NCBI GenBank assembly: GCA_022650895.1
Contig: JALCQC010000006.1
Coordinates: forward strand, 1 to 64,000
Origin: Bifidobacteriaceae bacterium
Lineage (GTDB): Bacteria > Actinomycetota > Actinomycetes > Actinomycetales > Bifidobacteriaceae
Reading direction: 5' to 3'
DNA: 64,000 bases
The notes beneath the pieces are model-generated. The model did not search any database and was not told the origin of the DNA. It saw nothing but the letters and a program-made list of their open reading frames with translations. Numbering within the stretch: position 1 is the stretch's first letter; every line of letters starts with the position of its first letter. Positions 42,000-50,250 of the stretch are shown here, one piece after another. The translations under genes and the position numbers were made by a program.

Positions 42000-43934
42000 A
42001 TGGCAGTGCGCTCCGATATCCGTAACGTTGCAATCGTCGCCCATGTTGATCATGGCAAAACGACGCTTGTTGATGCGATGCTCAAGCAATCGCATGTTTT
42101 CTCGGAGAGGGAGAAAGTACCTGATCGAGTCATGGATTCCGGTGATCTTGAGCGTGAGAAGGGCATCACCATTCTCGCCAAGAACACGGCAGTGAAGTAT
42201 CAGGGACCCCTTGCTGCGAAACTCGGCGAGCCCGATGGCATCACCATCAACGTCGTCGATACCCCCGGCCACGCCGATTTCGGTGGCGAGGTTGAGCGCG
42301 GCATCTCCATGGTCGACGGTGTTGTCCTTCTCGTCGACGCCTCCGAAGGTCCGCTCCCGCAGACTCGTTTCGTGCTGCGCAAGGCACTTGAGGCAAAGCT
42401 TCCCGTCATCCTGGTCATCAACAAGACCGATCGCCCCGATGCCCGCATCGATGAGGTCGTTTCCGACACCTCCGATCTGCTGCTCGGCTTGGCGCAGGAT
42501 GTCTCCGAAGAGGGCATCGACCTTGACCTTGATTCCCTTCTGGACCTGCCCGTCATCTACGCGGCGGCGAAGGCCGGTCGCGCCTCCGTGAACCAGCCTG
42601 CCGATGGCACTGTTCCGGACAACGACAATCTTGAGCCTTTGTTTGAGTGCATTCTCAACAACATCCCCGCGCCTGAATATGACGAGGAAATGCCGCTTCA
42701 GGCTCATGTCGCCAACATCGACGCCTCCGACTTCCTTGGACGTCTTGGTCTTGTCCGCATCTACAACGGGACACTCGAGCAGGGTAAGACCTACGGCCTG
42801 TCTCGCGTGGACGGCTCCATCGAGAGCTTCAAGGTTTCCGAACTTCTGCGCACCGAGGGCTTGGAACGCGTTCCTACCCCATCCGCAGGACCCGGAGACA
42901 TCGTGGCCGTCGCAGGTGTGAACGACATCATGATCGGCGAAACGATTGTTGATCCTGATGACCCTCATCCGTTGCCTCTCATCCACGTTGACGATCCCGC
43001 GATCTCCATGACCTTCGGAACCAACGATTCTCCACTGGTCGGCACTGAGGGCAAGGATCACAAGCTCACCGCCCGCATGATCAAGGACCGTCTTGATCGC
43101 GAACTCATCGGAAACGTCTCCATCAAGGTGAAGCCGACCGAGCGCCCCGACGCCTGGGAGGTTCAGGGCCGTGGCGAACTGGCACTGGCCGTTCTGGCGG
43201 AGCAGATGCGCCGCGAAGGCTTCGAACTCACCGTCAGCCGTCCTCAGGTCGTCACCAAGGTTATCGATGGCAAGGTGAACGAGCCAATGGAGAACACCAC
43301 CATTGACGTCCCGCAGGAGTACATGGGCGCTGTCACGCAGCTCATGGCCGCCCGCAAGGGTCGCATGGACTCCATGACGAACCATGGCTCCGGTTGGGTT
43401 CGCCTCGAGTTCACGGTTCCTTCCCGTGGTCTCATCGGCTTCCGCACCCAGCTGCTCAGTGCCACGCGCGGAACCGGTATTTCCTCCTCCATCTCGGCGG
43501 GCTACGCTCCCTGGACAGGCGATATCAGCATTCGTCAGAATGGTTCCATGGTCTCCGATCGTCAAGGTACCGCAACCCCGTATGCCATGCAGCGCCTGCA
43601 GGCACGTGGAAACTTCTTCGTGCAGCCACAGTCGACGGTGTATGAGGGTCAGATCGTCGGCATCGGTAACAAGCCCGGTGACCTTGACGTCAACGTGACC
43701 CTTGAAAAGCACATGACGAACATGCGTTCCGCCACCGCCGACATTCTTGAGACTCTGACTCCTCCGATTCAGATGAGCCTTGAAGAGTCGCTCGACTTCG
43801 CCAACGACGATGAATGCGTCGAAGTCACGCCGGAGTCCGTGCGCGTTCGTAAGATCATTCTCGATCGCGATGCATGGTACAAGTGGCACGCACGTCAGCA
43901 CAGGGCTTCCCAGAAGCAAAAGCAGAATAAGTGA
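42000..43934 (+). CDS. typA: Ribosome-associated GTPase TypA/BipA
   Basis: A 644-residue translational GTPase. G1 [16 protein letters not shown]2 region [15 protein letters not shown]3 [15 protein letters not shown] and G4 NKTDRPDA are all present in the first 150 residues, then EF-G-like domains II, III and V ([29 protein letters not shown]) and the BipA-specific C-terminal region ([31 protein letters not shown]). It acts in 50S assembly and stress adaptation. GAGG lies seven bases before ATG 42000. It is monocistronic, followed by a strong terminator. Confidence 0.97.
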   Translation: MAVRSDIRNVAIVAHVDHGKTTLVDAMLKQSHVFSEREKVPDRVMDSGDLEREKGITILAKNTAVKYQGPLAAKLGEPDGITINVVDTPGHADFGGEVERGISMVDGVVLLVDASEGPLPQTRFVLRKALEAKLPVILVINKTDRPDARIDEVVSDTSDLLLGLAQDVSEEGIDLDLDSLLDLPVIYAAAKAGRASVNQPADGTVPDNDNLEPLFECILNNIPAPEYDEEMPLQAHVANIDASDFLGRLGLVRIYNGTLEQGKTYGLSRVDGSIESFKVSELLRTEGLERVPTPSAGPGDIVAVAGVNDIMIGETIVDPDDPHPLPLIHVDDPAISMTFGTNDSPLVGTEGKDHKLTARMIKDRLDRELIGNVSIKVKPTERPDAWEVQGRGELALAVLAEQMRREGFELTVSRPQVVTKVIDGKVNEPMENTTIDVPQEYMGAVTQLMAARKGRMDSMTNHGSGWVRLEFTVPSRGLIGFRTQLLSATRGTGISSSISAGYAPWTGDISIRQNGSMVSDRQGTATPYAMQRLQARGNFFVQPQSTVYEGQIVGIGNKPGDLDVNVTLEKHMTNMRSATADILETLTPPIQMSLEESLDFANDDECVEVTPESVRVRKIILDRDAWYKWHARQHRASQKQKQNK

Positions 43935-43987
43935 CGCTTCGGCGTACGTCGCCAACGCTGTCACAGCTGTCCTTGTGAAGTAGCACT

Positions 43988-44025
43988 CGACCCGCACCCC
44001 TTGATTGGGGTGCGGGTCGTGCCAT
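43988..44025 (+). terminator. Terminator after typA
   Basis: CGACCCGCACCCC (43988-44000), loop TTGATT, GGGGTGCGGGTCG (44007-44019): a perfect 13-bp stem followed by TGCCATTCTTG. It lies 54 bp after the typA stop. Confidence 0.88.
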
Positions 44026-44056
44026 TCTTGAGGGAGTGGAAAAGGATGGAGGCAGT

Positions 44057-44575
44057 ATGAATTCCGTGCATAAGGAGAGTCAGTCTGCGCAGTCGGTGCC
44101 GGTGCGCCGCGAATGGCAACAGTCAGCCATGCCTGCGCGGCATCCCGTCCGCGATGTCCTCGTCATCGTTGTCTCTGCAGCGGTCTCAGGCGTCGTCGGC
44201 ACGGTGCTTCACCGTTCCGGGGCGGATCTCAACATTCCCTGGGGACTTCTCGCCGCTTTCGGGTTAATTTTCTTCAGCACGTGGCTGGCACGTCGGCGTG
44301 TCGGCGCCATCGGTGTGGGGTTCCATCTCATCTTCTGCAGTGCGGTGATCTGGGGACTGGCGCTGACGGAGGGACCGGGAGGCGATATCCTCGTTCCCGT
44401 GGCATCCGAGGCTTTTCTTACCTTCTTCAGTCAAAATGCTGGCTACATCTGGCTCTTCGGGTGCGTGCTGGTTCAGTTTGCAGTTCTTTTGTTCCCCCAC
44501 AGCTTCTTCGAGCCGGCAGTGGATGCTCCTGCACACGTCGTTCGCAGAGGCAGAGATAGGGTTGAAGAACGATGA
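44057..44575 (+). CDS. Small integral membrane protein (DUF6113-like), function unknown
   Basis: A 172-residue protein from ATG 44057 (GGAGG six bases upstream, whereas the track's GTG 44036 has none). A hydrophilic head of about 35 residues is followed by four predicted membrane segments (VLVIVVSAAVSGVVGTVLH, LLAAFGLIFFSTWLA, VGFHLIFCSAVIWGLAL, IWLFGCVLVQFAVLLF) and an Arg-rich tail. Length and topology recall an actinobacterial family of unknown function. It overlaps pheA by 4 bases (ATGA), so it is cotranslated with aromatic amino acid genes, but a functional link is not shown. Confidence 0.75.
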   Translation: MNSVHKESQSAQSVPVRREWQQSAMPARHPVRDVLVIVVSAAVSGVVGTVLHRSGADLNIPWGLLAAFGLIFFSTWLARRRVGAIGVGFHLIFCSAVIWGLALTEGPGGDILVPVASEAFLTFFSQNAGYIWLFGCVLVQFAVLLFPHSFFEPAVDAPAHVVRRGRDRVEER

Positions 44576-45537
44576 CGGCGCAGCGAACACAGCGAAAACT
44601 GCACTTTCTGGGTCCACTTGGCTCCTTCACCCATGCGGCGGCAGTTGAAAATCTTGCACGGTTCGAAGAGCGTTTCGGCGCCGAATTCACCCTGGTTTCG
44701 CACCGAACGGCTGCGGAGGTGTTCGCCGTCATCTCTCACACGGATGATTATGGGCTTCTGGCCTTTGAAAATAACGTCGAGGGCTATGTCGTTCCCAATC
44801 TTGATTCCCTCATCGATGCGGATGACGTGGTGGGGGTCGACAGGGTGGGTCTGCCCGTGGCCTTCGATGCCTTCACTCTTCCTCGGCACGCTGAATTGAG
44901 GGAAGTGGCGGCTCACCCCCATGGCTTGGCCCAGTGCAAAACCTTTGTGGAAAAAGCGGGATACACGGAGGTTCCCGCCACGTCCAATGCCGAGGCCTGT
45001 CAGCATCTCACCGAGCACAGGGTGGGTTTGGGCCCACGGATCTGCGGTGAGCTCTACGGTCTGGAGACGTTGGAACGCAACGTTCAGGACTATCAAGGCG
45101 CCCGCACTGATTTTCTACTTCTCTCGGGACGCGACAATGCGCAAAAATACCTGGCCCAGGCCCGCAGCGGGGGAGTCTCCCGGTTCGAGACCGTGCTGGC
45201 GTTTGTCCCGCTCAGCACGGGGCCGGGGGTTCTGGCCAACGCTCTTGACATCATGCGCGACTCAGGATTGAACATGACGAGTTTCATCTCGCGTCCCATC
45301 AAGGGGCATGACGGAACCTACAGTTTCATTGCCACTTTCGATGCCGCTCCCTGGCAGAAGCGTTTTGTCACAGCGGTGACGACCCTGTTGGAACGTGGCG
45401 ACTGGGTGCGTTCCCTGGCGGTGTACGAACGGCCGGAGCATGTGTCGCCTCCCGTCGAAACATGGATGCTTCCCACTGGAGGGGTGCGCGATGCACACGC
45501 TCCACAGGCGAACAGAGAATTGTTGTGGGGCGAATAA
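44572..45537 (+). CDS. pheA: Prephenate dehydratase
   Basis: A 321-residue monofunctional enzyme making phenylpyruvate from prephenate. The catalytic domain opens HFLGPLGSFTHAAAVENL and includes NNVEGYVVPNLDSL. The catalytic-Thr region reads YQGARTDFLLLS, with Asp where most have the TRF arginine. A C-terminal ACT domain (VLANALDIMRDSGLNMTSFISRPIKGHDGTYSFIATFD) carries the SRP-type motif for feedback by Phe. It overlaps the membrane protein gene upstream and is followed 9 bases later by tyrA. Confidence 0.94.
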   Translation: MTAQRTQRKLHFLGPLGSFTHAAAVENLARFEERFGAEFTLVSHRTAAEVFAVISHTDDYGLLAFENNVEGYVVPNLDSLIDADDVVGVDRVGLPVAFDAFTLPRHAELREVAAHPHGLAQCKTFVEKAGYTEVPATSNAEACQHLTEHRVGLGPRICGELYGLETLERNVQDYQGARTDFLLLSGRDNAQKYLAQARSGGVSRFETVLAFVPLSTGPGVLANALDIMRDSGLNMTSFISRPIKGHDGTYSFIATFDAAPWQKRFVTAVTTLLERGDWVRSLAVYERPEHVSPPVETWMLPTGGVRDAHAPQANRELLWGE

Positions 45538-45546
45538 GGAGCAAAA

Positions 45547-46692
45547 ATGCGCAATTTACATGATCACTCTCTCAGCGACATGCAGGCGACGGACCCTTCG
45601 TTGGCGTCGCCAATTTTGGTCAGTGCCCACAAGATCGCCATCGCGGGGCTGGGGCTTATCGGGGGATCCATTGCGCGGAGACTGGTGGAAAACCATCGAT
45701 TCGTGACGGCGTGGAACCATTCGACGCGTCCCTATGAGGCCGCACGTGGTCTGGGAATACAGTGCGTTGACTCTCTTGAGACCCTTGTCGCCGGAAATCC
45801 CGATGTTCTGATCCTGGCGTTGCCCCTCGAGGTGATGGGAGAGGCACTGTCTGTCATCGCGCCCTTGATCAAAAAAGGAACGACGTTGACGGATGTGGGC
45901 AGCGTGAAAGGTCCTGTCCGCGATGAGGTGAAAAAAGCGGGGCTCGAAGATCATTACGTTGGGGGTCACCCCATGGCAGGCAATGAACTTTCAGGTTTCG
46001 AAGCCTCCGACTCGGCATTACTCGAGGGCGCATTGTGGGCGCTCACTTTCGACGACCATACCGAATACTCTCGTTTTCTCACCATCGCCGACATGGTGAC
46101 GAAGGGCTTGAAGAACTCTGTCATCGCCATCGACGACACGACTCATGACCGTGCTGCAGCGCTCATCTCGCACATGCCGCATGTCGTGTCGACGGCGCTG
46201 GCGAATGAGCTGGTCGATGGTTCGTATGCGGCCCCGTCGATTGCCCTCGCTCTCATGGCAGGGTCGTGGAGAGACATGACCAGGGTGAGCCTCACAGATC
46301 CGCAGCGCACACGTGCCATGGTCGAGCTCGATGCAGCCAACGTCGCCCAGTTGCTTCATTCGATGGCGCAGCGCCTGGAGGATATGGCAATGTTGCTCAC
46401 CGAGGAGGAGAAGGAGGGGAAGGGGAGTGCTCAAATTCACGAGAAGGTGCAGGAGTTCTTCACCCGCTCGGACCCCTTCAGAAGTTACAAGCATAGGGTC
46501 GCAGCTGGCACGGCGGACTGCCCTCCCACGTCTCTCCTTCTGGAGGAGGGGAACTGGCGGCGTCAGCTCCTTGATTCGGCACTCAGGGGTGAGCGGGTGG
46601 TCGACTTTCTCACCACCCATGAGGCGCAGGTCATCAGGCGGCCTCTCTCGACGGAGGAGACGGAAAAGGCTTGCGCTCGGGAACAGGCTTGA
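45547..46692 (+). CDS. tyrA: Prephenate dehydrogenase
   Basis: A 381-residue NAD(P)-dependent enzyme of tyrosine synthesis. The dinucleotide fold starts KIAIAGLGLIGGSIARRLVE (GxGxxG). The catalytic-His segment is YVGGHPMAGNELSGFEASDS, followed by the helical dimerisation domain (MAGSWRDMTRVSLTDP). It follows pheA closely, giving a phe/tyr branch operon. GGAGC lies about 6 bases before the ATG. The 3' end overlaps a convergent small gene by 59 bp. Confidence 0.94.
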   Translation: MRNLHDHSLSDMQATDPSLASPILVSAHKIAIAGLGLIGGSIARRLVENHRFVTAWNHSTRPYEAARGLGIQCVDSLETLVAGNPDVLILALPLEVMGEALSVIAPLIKKGTTLTDVGSVKGPVRDEVKKAGLEDHYVGGHPMAGNELSGFEASDSALLEGALWALTFDDHTEYSRFLTIADMVTKGLKNSVIAIDDTTHDRAAALISHMPHVVSTALANELVDGSYAAPSIALALMAGSWRDMTRVSLTDPQRTRAMVELDAANVAQLLHSMAQRLEDMAMLLTEEEKEGKGSAQIHEKVQEFFTRSDPFRSYKHRVAAGTADCPPTSLLLEEGNWRRQLLDSALRGERVVDFLTTHEAQVIRRPLSTEETEKACAREQA

Positions 46693-46906
46693 TGATGACT
46701 ATTGAGTCCGAGTCCAGCCGCACGGTTTCTGCAGGGCGCGATCCGTCGCGTGAGGGATCACGGTCGAGAACGAGGGTCATGCCATCCCACGAACGGACAT
46801 GACCCAGGTAATCGGAATATTTCATACGGCCATCATGAGGATCGATTCCGGCCTTGGTTCGGACGACGATGCGCACTCCGCTGGGGATGGTTTCAGGAAG
46901 TCTCAT
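46634..46906 (-). CDS. Small SH3-like domain protein related to the N-terminus of Rv0428c-type acetyltransferases
   Basis: A 90-residue protein from ATG 46906, encoded convergently to tyrA and overlapping its 3' end. GVRIVVRTKAGID, YSDYLGHVRSWDGMTLVLDRD and DSIVIIKPVPER resemble, by eye, the SH3-like domain that precedes the GNAT domain in many actinobacterial proteins (pattern RVVVR..., DvlG.l.sWd...lvv.tr, vaaKpVP). Here no acetyltransferase follows, so it is a stand-alone version of that domain. No ribosome site is obvious, and a GTG at 46933 is the alternative start. Function unknown. Confidence 0.7.
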   Translation of the reverse strand: MRLPETIPSGVRIVVRTKAGIDPHDGRMKYSDYLGHVRSWDGMTLVLDRDPSRDGSRPAETVRLDSDSIVIIKPVPERKPFPSPPSREAA

Positions 46907-46974
46907 AGAATCAGAGTAGAGCGCCGCCGGCACGGAAGACAGAGCGCCGTGTCAGGGAATGTAGGAGGAATGAA

Positions 46975-48009
46975 GTGACGGAACAGGCAAGGATCGACGA
47001 GGGGGACAGAAGCGATCTTCCCTCTGTGCCGTTACCGCCGTTGCCTGTCGAATGGTCTGGTCACGTGGAGGATTATCTCACTCATCTGCGTGTGAACCGC
47101 GGTCTGAGTGGCAACACCGTGAAGGCGTATGCATCGGACATTGAACAATGCCTTCGTCTTCTTCATCGGCGTGGAGTCGAGGATCTTTCGGAAGTGGATA
47201 TCCGCGAAATCCGTAGTTGGCTGGCACACGAATCCAGAACGTTGGCGGCATCGAGTCTTGCACGAAAAACGGTGGCCGTCCGTTCGTTTTTCACGTATCT
47301 GTTTGACCGTGGCATCATTCCCGCCAATCCTGCGGCGACTTTGATGACACCGCAGCTGAGCAAGCCGTTGCCCACGGTTCTAAACGAGGAGCAGGCGGGC
47401 CTCATGATGGACGATGCGGATGCCACTGCTGACGCCGCGGCCAGTACCGCCTTCTCCTCCGACGCCACAGGCGACGAGGAAACGAAAGTTTCTCCACGCA
47501 TTGTTGCCGAGCGGTTGCGAGACGCTGCCATGGTGGAACTTCTGTACGCCACGGGAATGCGTGTTGCCGAACTGACGGGCATCGACCTCAACGATATCGA
47601 TCTCGCTGCTCGAACCGTCAAGGTCCATGGAAAGGGAGATAAGGAGCGGGTAGTTCCCTTCGGAGCGCCTGCTGCGAAGGCGGTGGCGGAGTGGTTGGAG
47701 CGGGGCCGCGGCGAACTCGAAGCGAAGAATTCGGGACGAGCAGTGTTCCTTGGAGCTCGTGGAGGACGCATCAATCAGAGGCAAGTTCGGCAGGTTGTCC
47801 ACGAACAGGCGCGGCTCGCTGGGGTACCGGACATCGGTCCGCATGCGCTGCGTCACTCCGCAGCCACCCACCTGTTGGACGGGGGAGCGGACCTTCGTGA
47901 AGTCCAGGAGATGCTGGGACACTCTTCGCTGGCAACGACACAGCGCTACACTCATGTTTCCATTGAACAGCTGAGGGCACGCTACCGTCAGTCCTTCCCG
48001 CGCGCGTGA
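46975..48009 (+). CDS. xerC: Site-specific tyrosine recombinase XerC
   Basis: A 344-residue tyrosine recombinase. The core-binding domain starts HVEDYLTHLRVNRGLSGNTVKAYASDIEQCL. The catalytic residues are in LYATGMRVAELTGID (Arg), GKGDKERVVPFG (Lys), and HALRHSAATHLLDGGADLREVQEMLGHSSLATTQRYTHV (HxxR, H, Y). A 35-residue Ala/Asp/Ser-rich insert between residues 145 and 180 makes it longer than usual (about 300). GTG start after AGGAGG. With XerD it acts at dif. It is read toward the opp operon. Confidence 0.92.
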   Translation: MTEQARIDEGDRSDLPSVPLPPLPVEWSGHVEDYLTHLRVNRGLSGNTVKAYASDIEQCLRLLHRRGVEDLSEVDIREIRSWLAHESRTLAASSLARKTVAVRSFFTYLFDRGIIPANPAATLMTPQLSKPLPTVLNEEQAGLMMDDADATADAAASTAFSSDATGDEETKVSPRIVAERLRDAAMVELLYATGMRVAELTGIDLNDIDLAARTVKVHGKGDKERVVPFGAPAAKAVAEWLERGRGELEAKNSGRAVFLGARGGRINQRQVRQVVHEQARLAGVPDIGPHALRHSAATHLLDGGADLREVQEMLGHSSLATTQRYTHVSIEQLRARYRQSFPRA

Positions 48010-48396
48010 AATCTCAGTGCAAAATCCCAGTGCATAAAGTCTTTCGGGTTGTGGGTGGCATCTAGTGCAGAAAATGCGGAGAATATGAGGAGAAATACGG
48101 CAGACAATCCTGTTGTTTTTCTGTGAATGACCACATTATGGACATTTTTGAGGATATTTCTTGTAGGAGCGCTGACGGTGTTTACTCGTTTGAAATCAAC
48201 GGGAACTAGCTTTTGACACACTTGTTAGCAGGTAATCGCGTTCGTTCGAACGAACGGACGCCCTTGCGCGATTGTCTCCCCTTCGGGGACAATAGAGCTA
48301 ACGGCGACGAGGCCTATCTCTTCAGAAGAGAGGTGGGATCATCGCTTTTTTAGTATTGGCTATTGTGCCTGTACGAAAACCATTTGAGGAGTAATT
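48010..48396 (+). promoter_or_regulatory. xerC-oppA intergenic region
   Basis: A 387-bp gap with no convincing gene. The first half is AT-rich and could hold a promoter. TTGACA is present at 48213-48218 but its nearest -10-like sequence (TAATCG, 48233) is only 14 bp away. The second half folds strongly and ends in a terminator-like hairpin (separate entry). Only 45 bp separate that hairpin from the oppA ATG, which is preceded by GAGGAG. Confidence 0.5.
48224..48351 (+). ncRNA. Candidate structured cis-regulatory leader with terminator, upstream of oppA
   Basis: Nested pairings are visible: an outer stem GTTAGC (48224-48229)/GCTAAC (48297-48302), an inner arm AATCGCG (48234-48240)/CGCGATT (48267-48273) that encloses most of the 18-bp palindrome CGTTCGTTCGAACGAACG (48239-48256, which overlaps the end of the arm), and a CCCC-TTC-GGGG hairpin. 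Directly after the outer stem comes a long terminator-like hairpin from GCGA (48304) to TCGC (48345), including an 11-bp inner stem, then TTTTTT. A promoter after the terminator is unlikely, so the opp transcript must read through it. I do not recognise the family. Confidence 0.55.
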
Positions 48397-50055
48397 ATGC
48401 AGAAGAGTTCAAAGCTTACGGTTGTAGTGGCCGCGCTTTCTGCTGCTGTCATGTCTCTGAGTGCCTGCGGTGGATCAAGTGACACCGCTTCAACTGACAC
48501 CAGCACAAGCGGCAACACTGACCAAGTCATGAGTGTGTACGGGTGCGAGCCAGCCAATCCACTTATCCCGACCAACACCAATGAGGTCTGTGGCGGTAAC
48601 CCCATCGATCTGCTGTTCGCCAAGCTCGTTGCCTATGATGACAAGGGCAAGACTGAGAACGAAGTCGCCAAGGAAATCAAGGCCTCCGACGAAAACAAGA
48701 AGTTCACCATCACACTGAACGATGGTTGGAAGTTCACCGATGGAACCGCCGTCACAGCCGAGTCCTTCACCAAGGCGTGGAGCTATGGTGCAAACGTCTC
48801 CAACGCTCAGCTGTCCTCCAGCTTCTTCCAGAACATCGTTGGTTTCAGCGATCTGCAGAAGAAGGGCGTCGACAAGAACGCACAACTCTCCGGCCTCAAG
48901 GTCGTTGATGACAAGACTTTCACTGTGGATCTGACCTCTCCAAGCTCGGTGTTCCCCACCTCTCTTGGATACAGTGCTTTCGCTCCGCTGCCTGATTCCT
49001 TCTTCAAGGATCCCAAGGCCTTCGGTGAGAAGCCGGTTGGCAACGGTCCGTACAAGTTCGAGTCCTGGACCCACAACGACTCCATTAAGCTCGTGAAGAA
49101 CGACGACTACAAGGGCGTTGCTCCTGCTCACAATGGTGGCATCACCTTCAAGATGTACACCGACACAGAGCCTGCCTATGCAGACGTCCAGGCTGGCAAC
49201 CTCGATGCACTGGAGACGGTTCCGGCATCGGCTTCCCAGACCTTCACCACGGACTCCAGCGTTCAGGCCTACAACAAGGCCGGCTCTGTCTTCCAGTCCT
49301 TCTCCTTCCCTGCCACTCTGAAGCACTTCGAGCTGGGAACCAAGGAAGGCACGCTGCGTCGTCAGGCGGTCTCCATGGCCATCAACCGCAAGCAGCTCGT
49401 TGATAAGGTCCTCGGTGGCATCGGTACTCCTGCAGTCGACTTCATCTCTCCTGTCATTCCAGGATATTCCGATTCCCTCAAGGGCAACGGCGTTCTGAAG
49501 TATAACAAGGACGAGGCCAAGAAGCTGTGGGCCGAGGCTGACGAGATCTCCAAGTGGACCGATTCCGACAAGCTGACCTTCGCCTACAACACCGATGGTG
49601 GAGCAAAGCCGGTCTATGACGCAATCGTCAACCAGGTGAAGAACACCCTGGGCATCAACGTTGCGACCAACCCTATTCCTACCTTCTCCGAGTTCCGTAA
49701 TTCCATCACCGCTCGCACGATGAAGTCCGCCTTCCGCACCGGTTGGCAGGCAGATTATCCATCGGCCGAGAACTACCTGAGCCCGCTGTACTCCAGCGCC
49801 GCTGCAGATGGTAAGGGCTCCAACGATGGAGATTACAAGAACTCCGAGTTCGACGCTCTGCTTACCAAGGCAGCAACCGCATCCGACGAGGATACAGCAA
49901 ACGAGAGCTATCACGCCGCAGAAGAGCTTCTTCTCCGCGACCTGCCCTCCGTTCCGCTCTATTACTCCAACGCAGCAGGCGTTGCCGCAAAGGGCGTCAA
50001 GGGCTTCAAGATGAACTGGAAGAATCTTCCTGTTTATCAGGAGCTGACTAAGTAA
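48397..50055 (+). CDS. oppA: Oligopeptide ABC transporter substrate-binding lipoprotein
   Basis: A 552-residue family-5 solute-binding protein. The lipoprotein signal (MQKSSKLTVVVAALSAAVMSLSACGG, lipobox LSAC) is followed by a Thr/Ser/Asp linker. Family landmarks are DGWKFTDGTAVTAESFTKAWSYGAN and LRRQAVSMAINRKQLVDKVL. It captures peptides outside the membrane for OppB/OppC. GAGGAG precedes the ATG. The 5' leader folds into a terminator-like structure, and another terminator follows the gene, so binding protein output may be tuned separately from the permeases. Confidence 0.93.
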   Translation: MQKSSKLTVVVAALSAAVMSLSACGGSSDTASTDTSTSGNTDQVMSVYGCEPANPLIPTNTNEVCGGNPIDLLFAKLVAYDDKGKTENEVAKEIKASDENKKFTITLNDGWKFTDGTAVTAESFTKAWSYGANVSNAQLSSSFFQNIVGFSDLQKKGVDKNAQLSGLKVVDDKTFTVDLTSPSSVFPTSLGYSAFAPLPDSFFKDPKAFGEKPVGNGPYKFESWTHNDSIKLVKNDDYKGVAPAHNGGITFKMYTDTEPAYADVQAGNLDALETVPASASQTFTTDSSVQAYNKAGSVFQSFSFPATLKHFELGTKEGTLRRQAVSMAINRKQLVDKVLGGIGTPAVDFISPVIPGYSDSLKGNGVLKYNKDEAKKLWAEADEISKWTDSDKLTFAYNTDGGAKPVYDAIVNQVKNTLGINVATNPIPTFSEFRNSITARTMKSAFRTGWQADYPSAENYLSPLYSSAAADGKGSNDGDYKNSEFDALLTKAATASDEDTANESYHAAEELLLRDLPSVPLYYSNAAGVAAKGVKGFKMNWKNLPVYQELTK

Positions 50056-50086
50056 CACCGCGCCCTCTCGGGCACAGTCCATCATG

Positions 50087-50122
50087 GGGGAAGGCAGGGA
50101 GAAATCCCGGCCTTCCCCTTTT
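50087..50122 (+). terminator. Terminator/attenuator between oppA and oppB
   Basis: GGGGAAGGC (50087-50095) and GCCTTCCCC (50110-50118) pair over 9 bp, with an inner GGGA/TCCC pair, then TTTT. It probably makes oppA mRNA more abundant than the downstream opp mRNA. The following 130 bp to oppB hold no evident gene and end in AAAGGAG. Confidence 0.85.
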
Positions 50123-50250
50123 GAAATTATGTAGTCTGTCCGCTCTTGTAGGGGTAACTGATAGACTACTGAACGTATATCTCCCAGTCGTGGTCTACGG
50201 ACGGTCTTGGAAGATTGAGTTTTTAATCATTAGTCCAAAGGAGAAGACCA

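Noticed and set aside
41970-43997. 675-residue minus-strand ORF covering typA
   Set aside because: Complete shadow of typA on the opposite strand. No recognisable motif.
48331-48345. AGGTGGGATCATCGC compared with the T-box antiterminator AGGGTGGNACCGCG
   Set aside because: Only GGTGG is shared, spacing differs, and no Stem I features (AG-bulge, specifier loop) are visible, so I do not call a T-box.
48490-50085. 531-residue minus-strand ORF covering oppA
   Set aside because: Antisense shadow of oppA. The plus-strand protein has a lipobox and family motifs, and the reverse has none.
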